NCBI GenBank assembly: GCA_017428385.1
Contig: JAFRQX010000016.1
Location: 1 to 40,590, forward strand
Reading direction: 5' to 3'
Length of the DNA stretch: 40,590 bases
Source of the DNA: Clostridia bacterium
Lineage (GTDB): Bacteria > Bacillota > Clostridia > Christensenellales > Aristaeellaceae
Below, one piece after another: positions 33,284 through 40,564 of this stretch (its first letter is position 1; every line of letters starts with the position of its first letter). Both the position numbers and the translations under genes were made by a program. A model generated the notes under the pieces. It ran no database searches. It worked only from the letters and a program-made list of their open reading frames with translations, and was not told the origin of the DNA.

Positions 33284-34876
33284 ATGATACTGTTTAAGCG
33301 GAAGCTGATAAAGAAACTGAAGGATGCCTACGGGAAAGAGCCGGTGACTACATACTTTGACGGAGACATGAACTGGATCCGGACCACCTGTGACGACAGG
33401 CGGGAAGAGGAACCGGAACGGTTTTATGTGGACGATACCACCTGGAACGACCTGAACATGGACGCGGTATACAAGCGGATCAATGCCTGCCGTTCCACGG
33501 CGGGAGAACAGCACCTGTACACTATGCTCCGGCGTCCCATGAACCGGGAGGAGTTTGAGCATGAGCGCGGGCTGATCACCATGATGGAGCAGGAGCCGGA
33601 GAAGCGGCTGAAGCTGCAGGTGCTCCTGTCCAGGCTGGGAGTGAACCGGGCCATCTACCTGAAGAACATCCTTAAGCCGAAGGAACGGTCCAATTCCTGG
33701 CTGATCATCTACTGCCTGCTGTCCCTGTTCCTGCCGGTTTCCATTGTGTGCTTCGCGCTGATCGGCAAGCCGGTGCTCTGGATGCCGCTGCTGGCATTTA
33801 TGGTGAACGGTACGCTCCACGGAATTCGCCAGAAAAGCTGCGAGACGGAGATGCGGACAGCGAATTACTGCATTTCCCTGGCTTTGACGCTGGAACGGAT
33901 CAGGAGGATGAAGGATGAAAAGCTGGACAGGTATCTGGAAAAGGCGTACGGGCACCTGAAACCGCTGAAATCCCTGATCAGGGGCGGAGGAATCGCGACA
34001 GATCCGGTTCCCGGGAGCGTGAAGGAGATGTTCATGACGCTCCTGCTCTGGGACCTGATCTACTTCGAGATTGTGAAGGTAAAACTGGCGAAGTATCATG
34101 ATGACTTCCGGGTGATCCACGAAGCGGTTGGCGGACTGGACGCCACTATCTCCATTGCTTCCTACAGGGTCAGCGCGGAGGGATACTGCGTTCCGGAGAT
34201 CGACTACGACGCGGAGAAGCCTTACGCCCACGCGGAAAACCTGGTGCATCCGCTGCTGAAGAACGCTGTGCCGAATGAGCTGGAGCTGGATCAGTCCATG
34301 CTGATTACCGGTTCCAACGCCTCCGGCAAGTCCACCTATCTGCGGTCGGCCGTGCTGAACGCGCTGCTGGCGCAGACCATCTGCACCTGCACCTGCAAGA
34401 GCTATAAGGGCAGCCCGTTCCGGATCTATACGTCCATGGCGCTGACGGATGACCTGCTGTCGGGAGACAGCTACTACATCGCTGAAATCAAGTCGCTGAA
34501 GCGGATCCTGGATGATAAAGCTGAAGATGAGTTTGTGCTCTGCGCGATTGACGAGGTGCTGCGCGGCACCAACACGATTGAGCGGATCGCCGCGTCGGCG
34601 GAAATCCTGAACGCCCTGGACCAGGAACGGGTGCTGTGCCTGATTGCCACGCATGACGTGGAACTGTGCGACATGGCGGGCGAAGGATACACCAAAGCGC
34701 ACTTTGAAGAGAAAATCTCGGATGATGATATCCTGTTTGACTACAAGCTGAAGCCGGGCCCGGCAGTGAGCCGGAACGCGATTCATCTGCTGAAGCTGAT
34801 CGGGTTCGATGAAGGAATCGTTGAAGCGGCACACAAGAGGGCGGACAGATATGTGGAGACGGGGAAATGGCAGTAA
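33284..34876 (+). CDS. Membrane-associated MutS-family ATPase
   Basis: A 530-residue protein with the MutS ATPase domain at its C-terminal half: Walker A GSNASGKST (343-351), Walker B FVLCAIDE (417-424) followed by RGTNTIER, and the switch His in IATHD (455-459). It lacks the mismatch-recognition and clamp-rich N-terminal domains of MutS; instead it has two hydrophobic helices (about 138-160 and 164-180) and a helical core. This membrane MutS-like class is common in gut Bacillota and Bacteroidota and its role is unknown. It should not be read as the mismatch-repair MutS. GAGGAGG lies six bases before the start; it is a single gene with a terminator. Confidence 0.85.
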   Translation: MILFKRKLIKKLKDAYGKEPVTTYFDGDMNWIRTTCDDRREEEPERFYVDDTTWNDLNMDAVYKRINACRSTAGEQHLYTMLRRPMNREEFEHERGLITMMEQEPEKRLKLQVLLSRLGVNRAIYLKNILKPKERSNSWLIIYCLLSLFLPVSIVCFALIGKPVLWMPLLAFMVNGTLHGIRQKSCETEMRTANYCISLALTLERIRRMKDEKLDRYLEKAYGHLKPLKSLIRGGGIATDPVPGSVKEMFMTLLLWDLIYFEIVKVKLAKYHDDFRVIHEAVGGLDATISIASYRVSAEGYCVPEIDYDAEKPYAHAENLVHPLLKNAVPNELELDQSMLITGSNASGKSTYLRSAVLNALLAQTICTCTCKSYKGSPFRIYTSMALTDDLLSGDSYYIAEIKSLKRILDDKAEDEFVLCAIDEVLRGTNTIERIAASAEILNALDQERVLCLIATHDVELCDMAGEGYTKAHFEEKISDDDILFDYKLKPGPAVSRNAIHLLKLIGFDEGIVEAAHKRADRYVETGKWQ

Positions 34877-34879
34877 AAC

Positions 34880-35352
34880 GAACTTAAAACTTAAGACTTA
34901 AAAATGAATAATGGTGGATAAAACAGCTTCCGGAAGGAAGCTGTTTTTTAAGTATTTAAGAATTGTCTTTTGCTTCGCAAAAGAATGATATGTTGCTGCG
35001 CAACATGATATATTTGCTTAATGCAAATATGATAGATTCGACTGCGTCGAATATGATATGTTCGTCTGCGACGAACATTGTAGATAGTGTCTGCCAAGAA
35101 AAGCATAGCAAAGGTGTTCCGGTCGCGTTCCCGAACGTGAACGGGAGGGGAGATCTCTCCACGCGCTTCGCTTGGTCGAGATGACAACGTAGGACGCTGC
35201 GGAGAAGTGCGGCGGGAATGTGACTGCTGGGGACTGGCAATCTGTCATAGTTTTCGATGAAAACGTTGACTGAGTGCCTGTCCCCCTGTCACTGTTCCCG
35301 CCGCAATAGTGAAGAGTAATCAGTGCAGAGTGAACAGTGAAGAGTGTAGAGT
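34880..35352. repeat. Full composite repeat island
   Basis: In order: AAAACTT heptads (34880-34905); terminator; a five-hairpin array (34966-35077) ending in TAGTGTCTGCC; a REP-like unit GGTGTTCC ... CCCGAACGTGAACGGGAGGG ... GAGATGACAA (35114-35187); a GTGACTG palindrome (35218-35302) with outer GCGGGAA/TTCCCGC; and GTGAAGA/GTGCAGA heptads (35310-35350). This is the most complete island in the window. Confidence 0.75.
34924..34950 (+). terminator. Terminator after the MutS-like gene
   Basis: Arms AACAGCTTCC and GGAAGCTGTT followed by TTTT. It has the same flanks as the hairpin at 27328-27351, with a compensated base-pair change in the stem. Confidence 0.85.
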
Positions 35353-35362
35353 TGAGAAAATA

Positions 35363-35398
35363 AAAAAGGAACTGCCTCATAAGAGACAGTTCCTTTTT
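35363..35398 (-). terminator. Terminator of the nfeD-floA operon
   Basis: Arms AAAAAGGAACTG and CAGTTCCTTTTT, with an inner CTC/GAG pair, located directly after the stop codon of the leftward gene. It has A/T tails on both sides and could act in both directions. Confidence 0.85.
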
Positions 35399-35399
35399 G

Positions 35400-35846
35400 T
35401 TATTTTCTCTTCAGGATCTCGCTCATCACGATGCCGTTGACGATGTCGCTGCCGGTCCAGCTCAGCTGGAGGCCGGGACCAGCCACTTCAGTGACGGGCT
35501 CCGCGGCCTGGGCGGCGGAGAGGGGAGCAAGCTGCTCATCGTGGCAGGGATCATATCCTTCGCCGGTATCGGCGCTCATGCTGCCCTGGTAAATCGAATC
35601 ATTGTGCTCTGTGACGGTGATGGTAGGCTGCATGACTGTCGGGCGGAAGAAGGAACCCTCTTCAGACTGCGGGACAGGTGCGGGCTGCGGAGCTTCCGCT
35701 TTGGGAGCCTTTTGCTGCTTCTGCGGTGCGGCCTGTGGGGCTTCTGTGTTCTTTGTGGCCTGCTTCTTCACCTGTTTACTGAGCTTCATGATCGGGGCGA
35801 TGAGGAGCCAGATGATCAAAAAGATAAAAAGAACCGAGGAATTCAT
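35400..35846 (-). CDS. Small membrane-anchored protein of unknown function, next to floA
   Basis: A 148-residue protein. One N-terminal helix (about 4-20), a Pro/Ala/Gln/Lys-rich low-complexity stretch (about 28-60), then a conserved-looking region with GEGYDPCHDEQ (about 94-104) and the C-terminal WTGSDIVNGIVMSEILKRK. The tail looks conserved and may bind a partner. No enzyme motif. AAAGGAG precedes the start. It lies downstream of floA in the same direction, with a REP-like unit between them, so it may be the third gene of the flotillin operon. Confidence 0.75.
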   Translation of the reverse strand: MNSSVLFIFLIIWLLIAPIMKLSKQVKKQATKNTEAPQAAPQKQQKAPKAEAPQPAPVPQSEEGSFFRPTVMQPTITVTEHNDSIYQGSMSADTGEGYDPCHDEQLAPLSAAQAAEPVTEVAGPGLQLSWTGSDIVNGIVMSEILKRK

Positions 35847-35866
35847 CGAAAGGATACTCCTTTCTT

Positions 35867-36003
35867 CAATTCAGAATTCAGAAATCAGAATTCAGAATGA
35901 ATGCTATAAACCAGATGCTCGGAATGACTTGCTGCGTGCCTGGCGTCATTCTGAACGGAGCCGCGTGCGACGGAGTTGAAGAATCTTCTCCGTCGCAGCG
36001 GTT
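35867..36003. repeat. TCAGAAT heptads and REP-like unit
   Basis: TCAGAAT/TCAGAAA heptads at about 35868-35896, then a REP-like unit (CGTCATTCTGAACGG ... GGAGTTGAAGAATCTTC, 35943-35988) that ends near the floA stop codon. Confidence 0.65.
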
Positions 36004-36012
36004 AATTGTTCA

Positions 36013-37020
36013 TTATTTTTTTCCTTTGGGCTGTTCGCCGGCGGTCTGCTGGGGAGTGCTGGCTTTGGCGATGGATTCACGCATTTCGGTATCGGCAATG
36101 GTGTTCTTCATCTGGTAGTAATCCAGGACACCCAGTTTGCCGTCACGCAGCGCGGCTGCCATGGCGCGCGGCACTTCGGCCTCGGCCTCGACCACCTTCG
36201 CGCGCATTTCCTGCACGGAAGCCTTCATTTCCTGCTCGTGGGCAACAGCCATTGCGCGGCGCTCTTCCGCCTTCGCCTGGGCGATGCGGCGGTCGGCTTC
36301 GGCCTGGTCCATCTGCAGCTGGGCACCGACGTTACGGCCGACGTCCACGTCCGCGATATCGATGGAGAGGATTTCGTAAGCGGTACCGGCATCCAGGCCC
36401 TTGTCCAGCACGGTGCGGCTGATCAGGTCAGGATTCTCCAGAACCTGCTTGTGGGTTTCGGCGCTACCGACGGTGGTAACAATACCTTCGCCGACACGGG
36501 CGATAACGGTTTCTTCACCGGCACCACCGACCAGGCGCTCGATGTTGGTGCGCACGGTCACACGGGCTTTGGCCCGCAGTTCAATACCGTCCTTGGCGAT
36601 GGCGGCAACCACGGGGGTCTCAATGACCTTCGGGGTAACGCTCATCTGCACAGCCTGGAAAACGTCACGGCCGGCCAGGTCGATGGCGCAGGCTTTTTCA
36701 AAAGCCATTTCGATGTTGGCGCGCTGGGCGGCGATCAGGGCGTTGATGACGCGGTCCACATTACCTCCGGCCAGGTAGTGGGTTTCCAGCTGGCTGATGG
36801 TCAGGTCCAGACCGGCCTTGTTGGCCTTGATCAGGGGGTATACCAGGCGCTGGGGCACGATCCGGCGGATCCGCATACCAACGAGGGCGCTGATCGGGAT
36901 GTGCACGCCGCTGGCCAGGGCGGAGATCCACAGACCCATGGGCACGAAGTGAAGGAAAATAGCCAGGGCAATGATTACGATGACAACGATGGCTATAATG
37001 AGAGCTGCTGAACCGGGCAT
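36013..37020 (-). CDS. floA: Flotillin-like protein FloA
   Basis: A 335-residue membrane-scaffold protein forming functional membrane microdomains. N-terminal hydrophobic hairpin (about 4-45), then the SPFH-like domain with [47 protein letters not shown] and [18 protein letters not shown], followed by a long Ala/Glu-rich coiled coil (about 230-300) with repeats such as [18 protein letters not shown]. Length and order match the Bacillus FloA/YqfA family. The nfeD-type gene lies 41 bases upstream in the same direction, the standard pairing. Confidence 0.95.
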   Translation of the reverse strand: MPGSAALIIAIVVIVIIALAIFLHFVPMGLWISALASGVHIPISALVGMRIRRIVPQRLVYPLIKANKAGLDLTISQLETHYLAGGNVDRVINALIAAQRANIEMAFEKACAIDLAGRDVFQAVQMSVTPKVIETPVVAAIAKDGIELRAKARVTVRTNIERLVGGAGEETVIARVGEGIVTTVGSAETHKQVLENPDLISRTVLDKGLDAGTAYEILSIDIADVDVGRNVGAQLQMDQAEADRRIAQAKAEERRAMAVAHEQEMKASVQEMRAKVVEAEAEVPRAMAAALRDGKLGVLDYYQMKNTIADTEMRESIAKASTPQQTAGEQPKGKK

Positions 37021-37061
37021 AGTGTTATTCCTCCTTAAAATTGTTTACATTCAATCCTGTT

Positions 37062-37547
37062 TCAGTCTTTGCGGCGAATTGTATAGTGATCGCCTTCGGC
37101 ACCGGTGACCAGAACCGGAGTACCACGCTTGATGAACTCTCCGTCGCTGGCCGCGTTCAGGCGGGTGCCGTCAATCTCAATCTGACCGGCGGGACGCAGG
37201 GAAGTGACTGCGACGCCTTCCATGCCGATCCAGTGATCCGGCTTGGCTTCCCCGGCGGGTACCTCGGTATCCTTCAGCACCAGGGGAGACTTGCTGAGAC
37301 GGCCGCTCATAGCACTCCGGTAGGAAATGAGGAGTGCCAGGGCGATCAGCACGAGCACAGCCACTAAGGCCAGCAGCGCTGTGCCGACTCCGAACAGCTG
37401 CCAGCAGCAGTAAAGCGCGGCAATCTCCATGACAACACCGCAGATGCCTGCTACTCCGAAGCCGGGCATAAAGGCCTCCAGTACGATAAGGCCGGAGCCG
37501 AGCACGAAGCCGATGATCATGATGAGATTAAGCGAGAATTGATCCAT
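37062..37547 (-). CDS. nfeD: NfeD-family membrane protein
   Basis: A 161-residue partner of FloA. Three to four hydrophobic helices (about 8-26, 30-50, 54-76) with GFVLGSGLIVLEAFMPGFGVAGI, typical of short NfeD proteins without the protease domain, and a C-terminal OB-fold-like domain (about 100-160) with WIGMEGVAVTSLRPAGQIEI. Members help place flotillins in microdomains. It is the first gene of the operon; AGGAGG lies seven to ten bases before the start. Confidence 0.9.
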   Translation of the reverse strand: MDQFSLNLIMIIGFVLGSGLIVLEAFMPGFGVAGICGVVMEIAALYCCWQLFGVGTALLALVAVLVLIALALLISYRSAMSGRLSKSPLVLKDTEVPAGEAKPDHWIGMEGVAVTSLRPAGQIEIDGTRLNAASDGEFIKRGTPVLVTGAEGDHYTIRRKD

Positions 37548-37818
37548 GCGGAATCCTCCTTTCCACGTTTTTTTGTTAGCTTTATTCTATATTGCAAAGG
37601 AATGAAAATACATTGCAAAAAGAGAGAAATAGACGTGCTTATTTTTCAGTCCTTACACAATCTTAACAGTCTCCGCCGTAACACGGACCCCATTTATGAC
37701 CTGGCTGACGCATGGTTCAAAGGCGATGAGAGGTACTTTTGATTCCCTATTATTGATCGATGTCCAATACATGCATCATGATAACATATACGCAGAGATT
37801 GCACAACCGCCGCACTTG
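37548..37818. other. Divergent intergenic region
   Basis: Holds the upstream regions of nfeD (leftward) and the CorC-type gene (rightward). A possible leftward -10 TATAGAAT lies near 37585-37592. No gene or RNA is seen in the rest. Confidence 0.4.
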
Positions 37819-37847
37819 TTGCAAATAAAGGGTTTACATGGTATAAT
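37819..37847 (+). promoter_or_regulatory. Promoter of the CorC/HlyC-type gene
   Basis: -35 TTGCAA (37819-37824) and -10 TATAAT (37842-37847), 17-base spacer, 73 bases upstream of the start codon. Confidence 0.75.
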
Positions 37848-37919
37848 TCCTTTGTTTCGCATAAGCGGAACATGCCATTTTTGACAAGTGTGAGTTTCTG
37901 AAAGGATTGAATCATTATC

Positions 37920-39218
37920 ATGGGTCTATGGCTTGCCCTGATCCTGTGTATCGCGCTTTCAGCGTTCTTTTCCGCAACGGAGACGGCTTATTCCGCCTGT
38001 AACCGTGTTAAACTGAAGACCGTAGACGGCCCCCGGAAAGAAAAAGCACAGACAGCGCTCAGTCTGCTTGAAAAATATGACTCTCTGATTACAACTGTCC
38101 TGATCGGCAATAACCTGGTGAACATCGTGGGCACGGCCATCGCCACCCTGTTGTTCACCACGCGTATTTTACCGGGTCAGGAAGACCTGGCTACGACCAT
38201 CGCCTCCATTATGATGACCGTGCTGGTGCTCTTCCTGGGCGAGGTCGGCCCCAAGACGCTGGCCAAGCAGCAACCGGAGAAATACGCCATGTCCGTCAGC
38301 CACGTGATCCGCTTCCTGGTGACGGTGCTGAAGCCCCTGGACTGGCTGTTTGCCCTGTGGCGGAAACTGCTGGCGAAGCTGGTGAAGCCGGCGCAGGAAG
38401 AAAGCCAGATCGAAGATGAGCTGATGACCATGATCGACGAGGCGCAGACTGAGGGCGACATTGAGGAAGAAGAAGGCGAACTGATCCGTTCCGCCATCGA
38501 GTTTAACGACCAGAACGCCGCGGATATCATGACGCCCCGGGTGGACGTGACCGCCCTGGAGGACAACGCGACGATTGAGGAAGCCGCTGACGCGTTCCGT
38601 GACACCTGGTTCTCCCGGATTCCGGTTTATCATGAAGACCTGGACCATATCATCGGTATCCTGCATGAGAAGGACTTCTACAAGATGACCCATGAGGGCA
38701 TCACGGATATCACGAAGATCATGAAGGAGCCGGTGTTTGCCCCGGCTACCCTGTCGATCAGCAACCTGCTGAAGCTGTTCCGGACGAGCCAGACACACCT
38801 GATTGTGCTGCTGGATGAGTTCGGTGGCACCGACGGTATCGTGACCATGGAAGACGTGCTGGAAGAGCTGGTCGGCGAGATCTACGACGAGCACGACGAG
38901 GTCAGCGAGGAAGTCGTGGAGCAGGAAGACGGCACCCTGATCGTGGACGGCAATATGCAGCTGGAAGAGCTGCTGGCAAAGTTCGGCGTGGAAGACGACG
39001 AGTACGACGCGGATACCGTGGGCGGCTGGGCCAGCGAGATGCTGGAGAAGGTGCCAGAGGTCGGCGACAGCTTCACCCTGGATCATCACCAGTTCACCGT
39101 TACTGAGATGGACGGGTTCCGGGTGACAAGGATGCAGGTGACAGAGGTGGCGGAGGAGGAACCGGTTGTTGAGGAGCCGGAAGAACCAGAAGAAACCTCA
39201 ATGAATACTGAAAACTGA
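37920..39218 (+). CDS. CNNM/CorC (hemolysin C-like) membrane transporter
   Basis: A 432-residue protein of the UPF0053 class, implicated in magnesium or cobalt efflux and homeostasis. The DUF21 membrane domain (about 1-140) includes FFSATETAYSACNRVKLK, LIGNNLVNIVGTA and GEVGPKTLAKQQP. Paired CBS domains follow (about 195-315; MTPRVDVTALEDN, RIPVYHEDLDHIIGILHEKD, LLDEFGGTDGIVTMEDVLEELVG) and a CorC_HlyC domain (about 335-412). The C-terminus ends in an acidic PEE stretch and MNTEN, encoded by the start of the heptad repeat that follows. The nearest ribosome site (AAAGGA) is rather far, 13 bases. Confidence 0.92.
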   Translation: MGLWLALILCIALSAFFSATETAYSACNRVKLKTVDGPRKEKAQTALSLLEKYDSLITTVLIGNNLVNIVGTAIATLLFTTRILPGQEDLATTIASIMMTVLVLFLGEVGPKTLAKQQPEKYAMSVSHVIRFLVTVLKPLDWLFALWRKLLAKLVKPAQEESQIEDELMTMIDEAQTEGDIEEEEGELIRSAIEFNDQNAADIMTPRVDVTALEDNATIEEAADAFRDTWFSRIPVYHEDLDHIIGILHEKDFYKMTHEGITDITKIMKEPVFAPATLSISNLLKLFRTSQTHLIVLLDEFGGTDGIVTMEDVLEELVGEIYDEHDEVSEEVVEQEDGTLIVDGNMQLEELLAKFGVEDDEYDADTVGGWASEMLEKVPEVGDSFTLDHHQFTVTEMDGFRVTRMQVTEVAEEEPVVEEPEEPEETSMNTEN

Positions 39219-39396
39219 AAACTGAAAACTTAAAAATGAATCCAAGCAGAGAAAATCGCACCCGATGGGTGCGATTTTTTGATTAAATGGATAAGGGAAT
39301 GCAACAGTGTGGAGAAGTGCCAGGACGTGACAGAGGGACAGCCCTACTGTCACGTTCTTGATGAATGATGACAGGTAGGGCTGTCCCTGCTGTCAC
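39202..39396. repeat. Heptads, terminator and GTGACAG palindrome
   Basis: CTGAAAA/AAAACTT heptads (39202-39235) start inside the preceding gene; a terminator follows; a GTGACAG palindrome is at 39327-39396 with inner arms GCCCTACTG and CAGGTAGGGC. Island order is as elsewhere. Confidence 0.75.
39252..39280 (+). terminator. Terminator after the CorC-type gene
   Basis: Arms AATCGCACCC and GGGTGCGATT with a short loop and a six-T tail. Confidence 0.92.
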
Positions 39397-39421
39397 ATTT
39401 CGCTTGAAACAGTCTTCTGAC

Positions 39422-39985
39422 TCAGCATTTGATTCTTGCTCCCGGCGGGAAGGGGGGACGGCCGGGGTTTTTTGGCCTGTCGTTATCCGGGCCCGGGAAG
39501 GGTGGCTCAAATCCAGGCGGGGGTGGCGGAGGCATCCGCCGGTCTTCCGGCAGATCCAGGGCCAGGCGCTCCATATGGGAACTCAGCTTGTCGCACAGGG
39601 CGCAGAACTGCTCCTTTTCCTCGTCCGTCAGGGCGGAGGTCATTTTTTGGGCCTCCAGATTGCGGGCGTTTTCCATATCGGATACGGCCTTCTGTCCTTT
39701 ATCGGACAGGGCAATCCGCTGGATGCGGCGATCCGCCTCATCTACGGTGCGGGTGATGAACCCTTCCGCTTCTGCACGGGACAGCATCTCGCTGAGGGAA
39801 GAAGGACGCACGTCCAGGAATTCACACAGCTCCCGGGAAGAAACTCCGGGGTTTTTCGCAGCGCAGTCCAGCAGGCGGCCGACAGCGGGCGGGAAGGGAT
39901 ATTCCCTGCGCTCCGGCGGGATGCGGCGCATAGCGCGGGCCAGTTTCAGGCAGGCAAGAATGACATCAGCATCACGATTAGACAT
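39422..39985 (-). CDS. MarR-family transcriptional repressor with proline-rich tail
   Basis: A 187-residue winged-helix regulator. The HTH lies in VSSRELCEFLDVRPSSLSEMLSRAEAEGFI (about 48-77), the wing in RTVDEADRRIQRIALSDKG, and the dimer helices at both ends. The ATG at 39985 has AGGAG eight bases upstream; the ATG at 39991 is too close to it. The tail after residue 145 is very unusual for MarR: six consecutive prolines and further PP/PG pairs, ending in ARIKC. It is autoregulated: identical TTCGGTACCGAA sites lie in and after its promoter. MarR genes of this kind often precede exporter genes, but no partner lies downstream here. Confidence 0.88.
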   Translation of the reverse strand: MSNRDADVILACLKLARAMRRIPPERREYPFPPAVGRLLDCAAKNPGVSSRELCEFLDVRPSSLSEMLSRAEAEGFITRTVDEADRRIQRIALSDKGQKAVSDMENARNLEAQKMTSALTDEEKEQFCALCDKLSSHMERLALDLPEDRRMPPPPPPGFEPPFPGPDNDRPKNPGRPPFPPGARIKC

Positions 39986-40013
39986 ATTCATCGCTCCTTT
40001 CACAAGGGTAAGG

Positions 40014-40062
40014 TTCGGTACCGAATCAACTGTATTATAATTCGGTACCGAAACGTTGTCAA
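40014..40062 (-). promoter_or_regulatory. marR-type promoter with two identical operators
   Basis: On the minus strand -35 TTGACA (40062-40057), 17-base spacer, -10 TATAAT (40039-40034). The perfect palindrome TTCGGTACCGAA occurs twice: 40041-40052 in the promoter spacer and 40014-40025 just after the expected transcription start. Centres are 27 bases apart. Confidence 0.9.
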
Positions 40063-40069
40063 GATAAAT

Positions 40070-40449
40070 CTTCGCCGGAGGCGAAGTCTTTTGCGAAGAC
40101 CGTATTCTTCGCCAAAGAATGATATGTTGCTTCGCAACATGATATTTCGACTTAATGTCGAAATGATAGATTCGCCTAAAGGCGAATATGATATGTTCGT
40201 CTGCGACGAACGTTATAGTTAGTGTCTGCCTATATTGGAATGATAAGGTGTTCCGGTTGCGTTCCCGAACGACGACGGGAGGGGAGATCCTTCGACGCGC
40301 CCGCAAGCAGGCTCCGCTACGCTCCCCCGGGGCTGCCGCCCGTTCTCCACTGAAAACTGTCCACTGGACAGTTTTCCGGGCGTTTCGAACCCCAGGATGA
40401 CAATGTGAGCGTGAAGGTGTCCCTATTGCGTTCCCGAACGTGAACGGGA
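40070..40449. repeat. Composite island with seven-hairpin array and REP units, target of the right IS110 copy
   Basis: Hairpin array 40070-40211 ends in TTAGTGTCTGCC. A REP-like unit (GGTGTTCC ... GACGGGAGGGGAGATCC, then a long tail to CAGGATGACAA, 40248-40404) includes an 11-bp hairpin with ACT loop (40352-40376). A second REP start (GGTGTCCC ... GAACGGGAGGGGAGA, 40413-40456) is cut by the IS110 copy. Confidence 0.75.
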
Positions 40450-40564
40450 GGGGAGACAATATGTAATGACCTCCATTTTGTAGGTTCGTGGATTTACCTG
40501 TATACTACAAATGGATGAACAAAAGTGGTAACAGGGTTTACCGCATACAAAAGGAGGTCATCAC
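40450..40564 (+). mobile_element. IS110-family element 5' noncoding end (right copy)
   Basis: Perfect inverted copy of the left end. Arms 40466-40482 and 40546-40561 can form a 16-bp stem with one bulged A, enclosing a smaller GGTAA/TTACC hairpin. The right arm covers the transposase ribosome site, so the fold may limit transposase translation. It sits directly after GGGAGGGGAGA of a REP-like unit. Confidence 0.55.

Noticed and set aside
33125..34834. Leftward open frame of 569 codons
   Set aside because: Antisense shadow of the MutS-like gene; Gln/His-rich translation typical of shadows.
33284..34876. Calling this gene mutS or mutS2
   Set aside because: It lacks mismatch-recognition, clamp and Smr domains and has membrane helices, so only the ATPase family can be claimed.
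34966..35077. Array of short repeated hairpins considered as a CRISPR array
   Set aside because: The regularly changing parts are the hairpin arms, which are self-complementary; the constant parts are only 4-7 bases and no cas genes are present.
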